Source: an uncultured Chloroflexus sp. (GTDB taxonomy: Bacteria; Chloroflexota; Chloroflexia; Chloroflexales; Chloroflexaceae). Taken from it: 64,000 nt of DNA. Position numbers and translations under genes: made by a program. Below, in pieces: positions 8,683 through 17,113 of this stretch. Under the pieces are notes generated by a model that saw nothing but the letters and a program-made list of their open reading frames with translations, searched no databases and was not told where the DNA came from. The first letter of the stretch is position 1, and each line of letters opens with the position of its first letter. Location of the stretch: assembly GCF_937951745.1 (NCBI RefSeq), contig NZ_CALFBQ010000030.1, positions 1 through 64,000 of the forward strand. Direction: 5' to 3'.

Positions 8683-9624
8683 TCAGCCTGAGCCATTTAC
8701 CGTTACCGCCTCCTGTATCAGCTCGAGGTAAACCGTCTCGAGCGAGGGGGTAAACGGTTCGAGGTAACAGATATCAGCGCCGGCAGCAACCAACGCCCGC
8801 ACCAGCGCCGGATTATGCTGGTCAGGATTGGCGAGACGCACCAACAACACCCGCTCCTCAGCAGACACTTCCGACACAAACGGTAACCGCTGCACTAACG
8901 GCGCTAGCGGCGCAGCCGGGCCGGCCAACACCACCCGCACGCTCTGGCCAAACAGGCGGGCACGGAGATTGGCCGGCGTGTCGAGCGAGATCAAACGGGT
9001 ACGGAAGACGCCGATCAGATCGCACAACTCATCAGCCTCGGCCAGATTGTGAGTAGTGAGAAAGATCGTGCGCCCACCAGCGCGCAGCGTCTTAATCACA
9101 TCGCGCACTGCCCGCGCCGCAGCCGGATCGAGGCCGGCGGTCGGTTCATCGAGAAAGACCACCGGCGGATCGTGGAGCAAGGCCCGCGCGATCGCCAACT
9201 TCTGGCGCATGCCTTTAGAAAAGCCGCCAACCGGATCGTGGCGTCGTTCCCACAATTCAAATAGCCGCAGATAGTGGGCAGCGCGCTCGGCGGCTTGCAT
9301 CGCCGAGAGACCGTACAGACGGGCGAAAAAGGTCAAATTTTCGAGCGCGCTGAGGGTATCGTACAAGCCGGGAGTCTCGGTCAAAATACCGGTCGCGGCT
9401 CGCACCGCAGCGGCTTGAGTCTGCACATCAAACCCGGCCACCCGCGCCGTCCCACTCGATGGCGCGATCAAGGCGCACAACATACGCACCGTCGTCGTCT
9501 TGCCAGCGCCGTTGGGGCCAAGAAAGCCAAAGATCGTCCCCGCTGGAATCACGAGATCGAGATCGGCAACGGCTACCAAGCGATCAAACTGGCGGGTGAG
9601 ACGGTGGCATTCGATGGCATTCAT
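8683..9624 (-). CDS. ABC transporter ATP-binding protein (CcmA/NatA type)
   Basis: A 313-residue ATPase that should power the adjacent permease. Residues ~33-42 hold the Walker A GPNGAGKTTT, followed by a Q-loop-like region TGILTETPGLYDTLS. The ABC signature is the exporter variant GFSKGMRQK, Walker B is VVFLDEPTAGLDP, and the switch His is in LTTHNLAEA. The ~95-residue C-terminal extension is typical of ABC-2 ATPases. Gene order ATPase then permease on the minus strand indicates a two-gene operon. Confidence 0.93.
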   Translation of the reverse strand: MNAIECHRLTRQFDRLVAVADLDLVIPAGTIFGFLGPNGAGKTTTVRMLCALIAPSSGTARVAGFDVQTQAAAVRAATGILTETPGLYDTLSALENLTFFARLYGLSAMQAAERAAHYLRLFELWERRHDPVGGFSKGMRQKLAIARALLHDPPVVFLDEPTAGLDPAAARAVRDVIKTLRAGGRTIFLTTHNLAEADELCDLIGVFRTRLISLDTPANLRARLFGQSVRVVLAGPAAPLAPLVQRLPFVSEVSAEERVLLVRLANPDQHNPALVRALVAAGADICYLEPFTPSLETVYLELIQEAVTVNGSG

Positions 9625-9902
9625 AGCATTCTCGTGATCACATCGCGAAGGCGGTTGGCGGATCAGCTAACAGGCGCTACAGAATGGCAAGCAGTGTTTA
9701 CAGACCTTCGATTATTATGACAAGTTGACGCCGCAGACAAGGCATGTTGATTGCGAAGCAAGTTGGCGCTGGTTGGTTGATCCGCTACCGGTAACAATCG
9801 CGCTTAGAGGATTGCTGCGGGCAGAGCGTACCCGCACTATGACATAGTACCACGAGCGATAGCGTTGGCGCAGCGGAAAGCTAGCCAAGATTAGTTTCAA
9901 AC
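9625..9902. other. Intergenic stretch, nothing recognised
   Basis: About 280 bp upstream of the ABC operon. It must hold that operon's promoter, but no convincing box pair, hairpin or coding potential is visible. A dispersed repeat follows from 9903. Confidence 0.5.
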
Positions 9903-10041
9903 TGCGCTGCCCCGCGCAGCGACGCCATCCCCCGCGAGCACGAACTGCACCCACTCAGCGCCCATACCCGCTACCGCGGGAGATTGCTTCGGTCGAGCGG
10001 CACCCAGCAGCGCTGGTCGCCGCCGCTCTCGCCCTATGACA
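9903..10041 (+). repeat. Dispersed palindromic repeat, copy 1 (GGGAGATTGCTTCGG family)
   Basis: Contains GGGAGATTGCTTCGG followed by GC-rich inverted segments and a decayed end (CTCGCCCTATGACAG). It aligns by eye with 25855-25999 (inverted) and 35971-36096. The ends, related to TCATTGCGAG and its complement, and the internal GCAATCTCC core recall short palindromic repeats seen across many bacterial genomes. It has no coding capacity and lies between the ABC operon and apt. Confidence 0.7.
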
Positions 10042-10191
10042 GATCTCAGCGAACCCCTGCCACAAGAGCAAAAAAAGGAACCATCGCAGTATTCCATGTC
10101 GTTGTATATTGTACAGTGCGAACCACGCGAACTAGACCGTCACTCGCGATGCGCATCACAAAGTATCGCATGCAAAGATTCCTGAGTTCCC

Positions 10192-10197
10192 TATAAT
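10192..10197 (+). promoter_or_regulatory. Candidate -10 box for apt
   Basis: TATAAT about 39 bp before the apt start. The -35 region is poor (CATGCA at a 17-bp spacing). The predicted transcript would start near 10204 and carry the GGAGG ribosome site. Confidence 0.5.
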
Positions 10198-10235
10198 AGC
10201 GGGTGCAGGGGCAACTGTTTTATGATGGAGGGTGT

Positions 10236-10757
10236 ATGGCGCGGCAAGATTTAGCCAGTCTGATCCGGAACATTCCCGACTTTCCGATCCCCGGCATTCA
10301 GTTCAAAGATATTACGACCCTCATCGGCAATGGGCCGGCGTTTAGCGAAGTGATCGATCGATTGCACGAACGGTACCGCGACCAACAGATCGACGCCGTT
10401 GTCGGCATCGAGTCGCGCGGATTCATCTTTAGCGCACCGCTAGCTTACCGGCTCGGCGTCGGGCTAGTGCCGATTCGCAAGCCGGGCAAACTGCCAGCAG
10501 CGACATACCAAATCGAATACCAACTGGAATATGGGACAAACAAGTTAGAAATTCACCGCGACGCTTTCCAGCCGGGGGCGCGGGTACTGGTGATTGACGA
10601 TCTGCTGGCGACAGGCGGTACCATTGCGGCGGCGTGCGATTTAATCGGGATGGCTGGCGGGCAGGTGGCCGAATTAGCCTTCGTGATCGAACTGACGTTC
10701 CTCAACGGGCGTGAGCGATTGCGCAATCATAACATCTTCTCGCTAATTCAATTTTAA
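10236..10757 (+). CDS. apt: Adenine phosphoribosyltransferase
   Basis: Salvages adenine by joining it to PRPP to give AMP. The 173-residue product has the standard family length. N-terminal IRNIPDFPIPGIQFKDIT and ESRGFIFSAPLAYRLG are typical of bacterial Apt, and VLVIDDLLATGGT is the PRPP-binding loop. The ATG at 10236 follows GGAGGGTGT; an upstream in-frame start at 10203 lacks such a site. It stands alone, with its own candidate -10 box. Confidence 0.95.
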   Translation: MARQDLASLIRNIPDFPIPGIQFKDITTLIGNGPAFSEVIDRLHERYRDQQIDAVVGIESRGFIFSAPLAYRLGVGLVPIRKPGKLPAATYQIEYQLEYGTNKLEIHRDAFQPGARVLVIDDLLATGGTIAAACDLIGMAGGQVAELAFVIELTFLNGRERLRNHNIFSLIQF

Positions 10758-11127
10758 GTGCCCTTGCTGTGGAAGCGCGGTAGCAGGCGAGATACTTGCC
10801 GCCGCGCTTTCAGCGCAACAGCTTGCGGTGATCTTGACATACGTGTTATACTAGACCCAAATCCCGAATGCAAGATGACCGTAGCGCTCCGTGACTCCTG
10901 CGCCGCTGGCGCTGCGACGATTTCCCCATCTTCACATTGCTGAGCAGGCATCGCACTGATTACCGGCTCTCGTTGTATGCTGGTTCAATACACAACAAAG
11001 TAATTTCGTTTCTGCATGCTTGATGATCATGTACCGCTTGATCCAACCGGCCAAAGGATCTGGCGCGTATGGATGAATTCAGTCTTGTTTCCCTTCATTC
11101 TTGCTGTTCCAAGGAGTACGTATCGTG
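10758..11127 (+). other. Long leader region of rho
   Basis: 370 bp with no convincing gene. A candidate promoter sits at 10823-10852, which would leave about 270 nt of untranslated leader before rho. In E. coli and others rho is autoregulated by premature termination in a long leader, so this length is suggestive. No strong intrinsic terminator was seen. Confidence 0.45.
10823..10852 (+). promoter_or_regulatory. Candidate promoter of rho
   Basis: TTGCGG (10823-10828), an 18-bp spacer and TATACT (10847-10852). A TTGACA also lies in the spacer but at the wrong distance from TATACT. Confidence 0.4.
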
Positions 11128-12384
11128 ATGACGGTGGCCGAACTAGAAAACAAAACGCTCGCGGATTTGCGCGAGATGGCACGTAAACTTGACATCTCAG
11201 GGGTTAGCGCCCTCAAAAAACGCGAATTAATCGACAAATTACTGCATGCCCAAACGATTGAACAAGCGGTTGATCCCGGCACCATTTATAGTGATGGCAT
11301 CTTAGACATTATGCCGGAAGGTTTTGGCTTTTTGCGCGGCAATCGAATGATCTCTAGCCCCGAAGATGTCTATGTGTCGCAATCGCAGATTCGCCGCTTT
11401 GCCTTGCGCAGCGGAGACCGGATCTGGGGGCAGATTCGCCCGCCGAAAGAGAGTGAGCGATACTATTCACTCTTGCGAGTCGAAAAGATTAACGACTTAG
11501 ACCCCGAAACGGCGCGCAACCGGCCCTTCTTCGATCAACTGACCCCGATCTTTCCTAACGAACAAATCAAGTTAGAGACAGAGCCAAACCTCTTACATAC
11601 GCGGCTGGTTGATCTGATTGCGCCAATCGGGCGCGGCCAACGCGGCTTGATCGTCTCGCCACCCAAAGCCGGCAAGACGATGCTGCTCAAAGCGATTGCG
11701 AATGGCATCACCACCAACTATCCGGACATTCACTTGATGGTACTGCTGATCGGTGAACGACCCGAAGAGGTGACCGATATGCGCCGCTCTGTCCGCGGCG
11801 AGGTCATCTCTTCGACCTTTGACGAGCCGGTCGAAAATCACACCAAAGTCGCCGAGATGACGCTCGAACGGGCTAAACGGCTAGTTGAGATCGGGCACGA
11901 TGTTGTGATTCTGATGGACTCGATCACCCGGCTGGCCCGCGCATACAACGTCGCTATGCCGCCGAGCGGGCGCACCCTCTCAGGCGGTATCGATCCGGTG
12001 GCACTCTACCCGCCCAAACGCTTCTTTGGCGCGGCACGGAACATCGAAAACGGCGGTTCACTTACGATTATCGCCACCTGTTTGATCGATACCGGCTCGC
12101 GTATGGATGATGTCATTTACGAAGAATTCAAAGGCACCGGCAATATGGAGCTGCATCTCGATCGCAAACTGGCTGAAAAGCGCATCTTCCCTGCGATCGA
12201 CATTCAACGCTCGGGCACCCGCCGCGAGGATCTCTTGCTCAGTCCAGAGACGCTCCGCCAAGTGTGGACACTGCGCCGCATGGTGAGCATGCTCGGCGAC
12301 AACGAGGGCACCGAGCTAATGCTGACCCGGATGGCAAAGACCAAATCGAACGCCGAATTTCTGCAAACCTTGAGCAAGAGTTGA
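11128..12384 (+). CDS. rho: Transcription termination factor Rho
   Basis: Hexameric RNA helicase that ends transcription at Rho-dependent sites. The 418-residue product has an N-terminal Rho_N helical domain ([16 protein letters not shown]...[10 protein letters not shown]), the cold-shock RNA-binding domain ([15 protein letters not shown]) and the RecA-like motor with Walker A SPPKAGKT (Lys183), Walker [18 protein letters not shown] and the Q/R-loop region. AAGGAG at 11111-11116 serves either ATG 11128 or the adjacent GTG 11125. The C-terminus ([12 protein letters not shown]) is complete. The next gene starts 74 bp later on the same strand. Confidence 0.97.
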   Translation: MTVAELENKTLADLREMARKLDISGVSALKKRELIDKLLHAQTIEQAVDPGTIYSDGILDIMPEGFGFLRGNRMISSPEDVYVSQSQIRRFALRSGDRIWGQIRPPKESERYYSLLRVEKINDLDPETARNRPFFDQLTPIFPNEQIKLETEPNLLHTRLVDLIAPIGRGQRGLIVSPPKAGKTMLLKAIANGITTNYPDIHLMVLLIGERPEEVTDMRRSVRGEVISSTFDEPVENHTKVAEMTLERAKRLVEIGHDVVILMDSITRLARAYNVAMPPSGRTLSGGIDPVALYPPKRFFGAARNIENGGSLTIIATCLIDTGSRMDDVIYEEFKGTGNMELHLDRKLAEKRIFPAIDIQRSGTRREDLLLSPETLRQVWTLRRMVSMLGDNEGTELMLTRMAKTKSNAEFLQTLSKS

Positions 12385-12458
12385 AACGTTTATGGCGCTC
12401 GCTGCGTAGTATCGTTGCGTCTGATGTCGAACCAGTCGCAGTCTGAGGAGGTCGCGGT

Positions 12459-13427
12459 ATGAATTGTCCGCAATGTGGTTCGCCCGTTGCTCCGGGAACA
12501 CGTTTTTGCACGAATTGCGGGTATCGGCTGGCGCCAGCTACGCCGACCCCACCGCCGATGCCGCCCACCCCACCCTCGCTGATCCCGTCGTCGGGCGATG
12601 CCGCGAGTATGGCCGATGTGTACGATAACCGTCCCGGTGAACGGCTTGATCTGCCTGAGCCGCCGGTAGCGGGCACTGGTGTCGGCGCTAGCGGTCTCCG
12701 CTTCAAGATCATTGGCACTACTATGCAGGCGGTCATTCTAGAGGTACCCGCCGGCCAGACCGTCTACTCGGAACGCGGCGGCATGAGCTGGATGAGCGCT
12801 AACGTCCAAATGCAAACCAATATGGAGGGTGGCTTAGGCGGCGCATTTAAGCGCATGTTCTCAGGCGAATCAATCTTCTTAGTCAACTTCACCCCCCAAG
12901 GCGGACCGGGGATCATCGGCTTCTCGGCTGAGCTGCCGGGCAAGATCGTCCCGCTCAACCTTGGGCCGGGGCAGGTCATGATCTGTCAGAAGGATGCCTT
13001 CATGTGCGCCGAACGCAGCGTTTCGCTCGATATTCACTTTCGCCGCAAGCTAGGGGCCGGTTTCTTCGGCGGCGAAGGATTTATTATGCAAAAGCTGACC
13101 GGGCCGGGGCTAGCGTTTGTCGAGCTTGACGGCGATATTGTTGAGTATACGCTGGAAGCCAACCAGATGCTGAAGGTGGATACCGGCCACGTAGCACTGT
13201 ACGAACCGACCGTCCAGTTTGATGTCGAGATGGTGCGTGGCTTCAAGAACATTCTCTTCGGCGGTGAAGGGTTGTTCCTAACCACATTGCGCGGGCCGGG
13301 GCGAGTCTGGCTGCAAACGATGCCGGCAATGAATTTGGCCAAGAAGCTTGCCCAATACATGCCGAGCACCGGCGGATCGAGCAGTTCAGGTGGGATTAAT
13401 CTTGGAAGCCTATTTACGAACGACTAA
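12459..13427 (+). CDS. Zinc-ribbon protein with AIM24-family domain
   Basis: A 322-residue soluble protein. Residues 1-22 form a zinc ribbon with paired CPQC and CTNC cysteines; a Pro-rich linker reaches about residue 50. From ~70 to 300 is an AIM24/TIGR00266-type double beta-barrel ([58 protein letters not shown]). The molecular role of this family in bacteria is unclear. It probably shares transcription with rho, and a tandem hairpin follows the stop codon. Confidence 0.82.
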   Translation: MNCPQCGSPVAPGTRFCTNCGYRLAPATPTPPPMPPTPPSLIPSSGDAASMADVYDNRPGERLDLPEPPVAGTGVGASGLRFKIIGTTMQAVILEVPAGQTVYSERGGMSWMSANVQMQTNMEGGLGGAFKRMFSGESIFLVNFTPQGGPGIIGFSAELPGKIVPLNLGPGQVMICQKDAFMCAERSVSLDIHFRRKLGAGFFGGEGFIMQKLTGPGLAFVELDGDIVEYTLEANQMLKVDTGHVALYEPTVQFDVEMVRGFKNILFGGEGLFLTTLRGPGRVWLQTMPAMNLAKKLAQYMPSTGGSSSSGGINLGSLFTND

Positions 13428-13428
13428 G

Positions 13429-13496
13429 AGGGTCGAGCGCTGCTCGGCCCTATCGCTCAATATCATTGTACGGGTCGAGCGCTGCTCGGCCCGTAC
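13429..13496. terminator. Two near-identical hairpins between convergent genes
   Basis: GGGTCGAGC-GCT-GCTCGGCCC occurs twice (13430-13450 and 13472-13492), each a 9-bp stem with one G-T pair. The second copy is extended by GTAC arms to 13 bp. They lie between the stops of two genes that face each other and probably end transcription in both directions, although no U-run follows. Confidence 0.6.
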
Positions 13497-13595
13497 CATT
13501 CCTACGACCAACTATCGTACACACCCGCAAGACACAAACAGCCCGCTAAGAGCGAGCTGTATGAGCATCTTCCCGGCTGGCTGAGCGAGCAAGGG

Positions 13596-13964
13596 CTAGA
13601 CGAGGTTAACCAACTCGTTCGCCGTGCGCCGCATATCGAGGAACACCAGACCGAGCTTAGCCCGGCTTTGCGCCAGCGCAGTCAATACCGCTTCCTCACC
13701 GATAGCCATTAGGATCACGTACCCATCTTCACCACGCACAAAGACCTGATCGAGCTGCCCGCGCCGTAACTCGCTAGCGATACGCTCGCCGAGCGAGAGC
13801 ATAGCAGCGCTCATCGCCGAGACGCGATCTTCTTCGACATCTGCCGGCAGCGCCGAAGCCATGATGAGGCCATCGACGCTCACTACGGCGGAGGCCTCAA
13901 TATCGGGCGTGTTCATCGATAGGGCCTTAAGATGCCGCACCATCTCTTCGGTTCTGCTTGCCAT
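13596..13964 (-). CDS. Roadblock/LC7-domain protein (MglB-like)
   Basis: A 122-residue single-domain protein of the Roadblock/LC7 fold, the family containing MglB, which binds and activates small Ras-like GTPases. Family features are SVDGLIMASALP near residue 30, the central helix SAMSAAMLSLGERIASEL and the strand GYVILMAIGEEAVLTALA. AGGAGGATATGA precedes the ATG at an ideal distance. No MglA-type GTPase is nearby, so the partner must be elsewhere. Confidence 0.85.
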   Translation of the reverse strand: MASRTEEMVRHLKALSMNTPDIEASAVVSVDGLIMASALPADVEEDRVSAMSAAMLSLGERIASELRRGQLDQVFVRGEDGYVILMAIGEEAVLTALAQSRAKLGLVFLDMRRTANELVNLV

Positions 13965-14192
13965 TCATATCCTCCTTAGAGGCCGTCAGCCAGTTCGGGA
14001 CAAAGACGAAACCGTGTGGGCCTTGACACTGACTAGTGCAGAACTACCTTTACGACGGCCTACACATCGCTTATTCTACTACATCTTTGCAAGCACAGCA
14101 ACTAGGTTTGCCGGCTTTTTGCCCATTGAGCGTTTGGTAGACCGCGGACACCGCTGTTATTGTAAGAGGTTTTTGGTTGTTGGTCAACTCTG

Positions 14193-15473
14193 CTATGGTG
14201 GCGCTAACCGACTGCGGAGTATCTCATCAGCGATGGTGACAGCCTGTTCAGGTGTGAGCAGACCACGCACAGCGCTAAGGTGCATATCAACCAGCGTTGT
14301 CCAGACCACTTCATTCGCGAGGCGTTCGGCGGGCATCGGCAAGCCCTGCTGAGCCTGTGCGCGAAAAGCGCGGGCCGCCGCCAATTGCACCCGATCATCG
14401 AGGTCGGTATCACTAAGCTGCAGGGCCAGTTGGGTGGGTTGGCGACCGGCAGCCAACAAGGCGCGCTGGCTATTGACCTCGATCATAAACCGCATAAACG
14501 CTTGCGCGGCAGCTTGTTCGGCCAGATCGGTTAAACGAGCATTGAGCACGATCACATCGGCCTGCACATACGGTTGGGGCGGGCGATCGGTGGCGTTTAG
14601 CTTCGGCAGCGGCGTAACGCCAAGCTGGTCGTTCCAGATCGCGCGATACTCGGCTTGGGCATGGGCCCAATCGATGGTCATAATCGCCTCGCGCGCCTGC
14701 AAGACGCGATCGACGACCACACCGTCGAGCGTCGCCAGCACGCGCTCATCGCGGTAGAGTTCGCTCAACCATGCTAACCAACGCTCGGCGCCCGCCCGCC
14801 CGCTGTCACCTAACACCACGGCGCCATTCTCATCAAACACCCGGCCACCAAAGGCATACAGGTAGCCAATTGTCCGGTCGAGCGCAAGATTGTAGGCCAA
14901 CCCCCACACCGGCGGCATTCGCTCGCGATCGGTGAGCGCGCGTCCGGTTAGGAGCAATTCTTCGACACTAGCCGGCGGTTGGAGCACATTGGCGCGGTTG
15001 TAGTACAAGGCCAATGTATCAAAGCTGATCGGCAGGCCGAACAATGTTGACTGATCACCGACCGTCACACGAGCCGCGCCGGCGGCGGTGGGAATCAGAC
15101 TATTCAATTCGCTGGCCGATATCAGGTCATCGAGCGGGCGCAGCGCACCTGCACTAACGAGCATACCGAGAGTATGGCTCTGGACGATCGCGAGATGCGG
15201 TCCGCCGCCTTCATTGACTGCGGTTGCCAAATCGATTGGCAATGACACCGCCGGTCTGGCTTGTACGATGATTTGCCATTGCGGATGCGTCTGATTGAAC
15301 TGATCAACGAGGGTTTGCAAGACACGGCCTTCCGCTGCCGGCCATGCATGCCAGAGGCGCAGTACGACGCGATCAAATCGATTGGGTGGTGTGCTGGTCG
15401 GCGGCACGGAACATGAGACAAATACCAGCAGCCAGAGCAACAGCAAGCGGCGAAACAAAAACTGGCAACGCAC
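14193..15473 (-). CDS. Orphan extracellular solute-binding lipoprotein (family 1, sugar type)
   Basis: A 426-residue lipoprotein with lipobox VFVSC (Cys21) followed by the fold of family 1 binding proteins (maltose/oligosaccharide type): LRLWHAWPAAEGRVLQTLVDQFNQTHP, then GGPHLAIVQ and ISFDTLALYYNRA. It would bind a carbohydrate-like ligand for an ABC importer, but no permease or ATPase gene adjoins it. Translation starts at GTG 15473 behind GAGG; an overlapping ATG at 15475 is in another frame. A TATAAT on the minus strand at 15505-15510 is its likely -10 box. Confidence 0.85.
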   Translation of the reverse strand: MRCQFLFRRLLLLWLLVFVSCSVPPTSTPPNRFDRVVLRLWHAWPAAEGRVLQTLVDQFNQTHPQWQIIVQARPAVSLPIDLATAVNEGGGPHLAIVQSHTLGMLVSAGALRPLDDLISASELNSLIPTAAGAARVTVGDQSTLFGLPISFDTLALYYNRANVLQPPASVEELLLTGRALTDRERMPPVWGLAYNLALDRTIGYLYAFGGRVFDENGAVVLGDSGRAGAERWLAWLSELYRDERVLATLDGVVVDRVLQAREAIMTIDWAHAQAEYRAIWNDQLGVTPLPKLNATDRPPQPYVQADVIVLNARLTDLAEQAAAQAFMRFMIEVNSQRALLAAGRQPTQLALQLSDTDLDDRVQLAAARAFRAQAQQGLPMPAERLANEVVWTTLVDMHLSAVRGLLTPEQAVTIADEILRSRLAPP

Positions 15474-15504
15474 ATTATCCTCGCTGGATCAGCCGGGCTG
15501 CTTC

Positions 15505-15510
15505 ATTATA
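15505..15510 (-). promoter_or_regulatory. Candidate -10 box of the solute-binding protein gene
   Basis: TATAAT on the minus strand, about 30 bp before the GTG start; no good -35 box at the usual distance. Confidence 0.45.
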
Positions 15511-15593
15511 ACAGGATGCGTGCGGGGATTGAGAATAGCGCCAAGCAACTCAAGTAGCGCAAAGGGGCGAGCGCTTGTCAGCCTTGCGCCAAA

Positions 15594-15622
15594 TTGACAG
15601 AATCACCAACACCCGCTACCCT
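15594..15622 (+). promoter_or_regulatory. Candidate promoter of the Hsp70-like gene
   Basis: TTGACA (15594-15599), a 17-bp spacer and TACCCT (15617-15622). The -35 box is consensus and the -10 box weak; the ribosome site AGGAGG follows about 20 bp downstream. Confidence 0.45.
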
Positions 15623-15656
15623 AATAGTTCAGCCATCAACCAGAGGAGGTGTGATG

Positions 15657-16991
15657 ATGCGCGTCGGGCTTGACTTTGGTACCACCAACTCAAGCGCTGC
15701 GGTCTACGATGGCCACAACCTGCGCTTGATCGACCTTGATCCGGTGAATGCGCAGCCGGCCATTCTGCGCTCGACGCTCTTCATTACTCGCGAGGGCGTG
15801 CCGTTCATTGGCCGCGAGGCGATTAACCGCTTTACCGAAGGTAATGTCGGGCGCGAAATTGAATACGTGTGGAAATATATTGGCGACGCCGAACTGACCT
15901 TTGCCGAGAGCGGCACGGTGACGCAAGCACTGTACGTCCCGGTTGACGCCAACGCGCCGGGGCGGTTGTTTCAGTCGCTTAAGAGCAGTTTGCGCGATCG
16001 TAGCTTTCAGAAAACCAACGTCTTTGGCGTCTATTACACGCTGGAAGAGCTGATTGCGCTCGTTTTGCGCATGATTGTCGAGCGGATCGAGCAGCAGCTC
16101 GGCCAGCCGATTAGCCATCTCGTGATCGGGCGGCCGGTACATTACGCAACTGATCCGGCCAGCGATGCGCTCGCGTTCCAGCGCATGCAAGCAGCTTGCC
16201 GGCTCGCCGGTATCCGCTCGTTCAGCTTTTTGGCAGAGCCGACGGCAGCGGCGCTGTCGTATGCCCGCACCAACCGGCGCACGCAACGGGCGCTGGTGTT
16301 TGACTTTGGCGGTGGTACGCTTGATATCACGATTATGGAACTCGACGAGCGCGGACAACCTACCTTCTTGGCAACTGACGGCGTGCCGGTTGGTGGTGAT
16401 CTGCTCGACCGTCGGATCGTGATGGGCCGCCTGCTGCGCCACTTCGGCGAAGGCGCGACGCTCGGCGCGCGCCAATTGCCGTTCCCTAACCACGTGCTCG
16501 AACATCTCAGCGAGTGGCAGACGATTATTGACCTGACCCAACCTAAATATCTGGCAATCATTGATGAAGCCGTGGCTATCAGCGACCGTCCGCGCGAGAT
16601 GCAGGCGCTCCGCACACTGGTGCGCAAGAACTACGGTCTGCCAATGTACGAGGCGGTGGAACGCACGAAGGTGGCGTTATCGCAAGCTGAACGAGCAACG
16701 TTCACGCTCGATATGGGCGAGATTACGGTGCGCGACGAGATCCCGCGCTGGGACTTCGAGCGGCTGATCGGCCCCGACGTGCGCGCGGTTGAGAAGTGTA
16801 TTGACCGTGCTTTGCAGACAGCCGGCTTGCGGCCTGAGCAGATTGACGTTGTGCTGCGCACTGGCGGTAGCTCACGTGTGCCGCGCTTCGTGCGTATGTT
16901 GAGCGAGAAATTCGGTGCCGAGAAGCTGCAAGAGATGGATGTGTTTACCAGTGTAGCAGCGGGGTTGGCAGTGAAGGCATATGAGGAGTGA
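15657..16991 (+). CDS. Hsp70-family actin-fold ATPase (YegD-like)
   Basis: A 444-residue protein close in length to E. coli YegD. It contains only the nucleotide-binding half of Hsp70: phosphate-1 motif GLDFGTTNSSAAV, phosphate-2 VFDFGGGTLDITIM and adenosine motif LRTGGSSRVPRFV. No substrate-binding domain or C-terminal lid is present, so it is unlikely to be a classical chaperone. AGGAGG lies 7 nt before the ATG at 15657; the preceding ATG at 15654 is also possible. Function of this subfamily is not established. Confidence 0.85.
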   Translation: MRVGLDFGTTNSSAAVYDGHNLRLIDLDPVNAQPAILRSTLFITREGVPFIGREAINRFTEGNVGREIEYVWKYIGDAELTFAESGTVTQALYVPVDANAPGRLFQSLKSSLRDRSFQKTNVFGVYYTLEELIALVLRMIVERIEQQLGQPISHLVIGRPVHYATDPASDALAFQRMQAACRLAGIRSFSFLAEPTAAALSYARTNRRTQRALVFDFGGGTLDITIMELDERGQPTFLATDGVPVGGDLLDRRIVMGRLLRHFGEGATLGARQLPFPNHVLEHLSEWQTIIDLTQPKYLAIIDEAVAISDRPREMQALRTLVRKNYGLPMYEAVERTKVALSQAERATFTLDMGEITVRDEIPRWDFERLIGPDVRAVEKCIDRALQTAGLRPEQIDVVLRTGGSSRVPRFVRMLSEKFGAEKLQEMDVFTSVAAGLAVKAYEE

Positions 16992-17062
16992 GTGATGAGT
17001 ATGGTCATACACAGGTACAAACAACGAGCGAGTTGAGAGAAGTCAGATATAGCTTCGTTACA

Positions 17063-17107
17063 CCTCCTTCGTACAATATGCCTTGATCTGGCATAACGCG
17101 AAGGAGG
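17063..17107 (+). promoter_or_regulatory. Hairpin that buries the ribosome-binding site of the next gene
   Basis: CCTCCTTCG (17063-17071) is the exact complement of CGAAGGAGG (17099-17107), which contains the Shine-Dalgarno sequence of the gene starting at 17114. Inside, TATGCC (17077-17082) pairs with GGCATA (17090-17095) around a 7-nt loop. In RNA the whole ribosome site would be base-paired, the arrangement of RNA thermometers and translational riboswitches. A DNA operator palindrome is an alternative. Confidence 0.6.
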
Positions 17108-17113
17108 AACCTA

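Noticed and set aside
13429-13496. CRISPR-like repeat
   Set aside because: Only two palindromic copies with one spacer-like gap and no cas genes.
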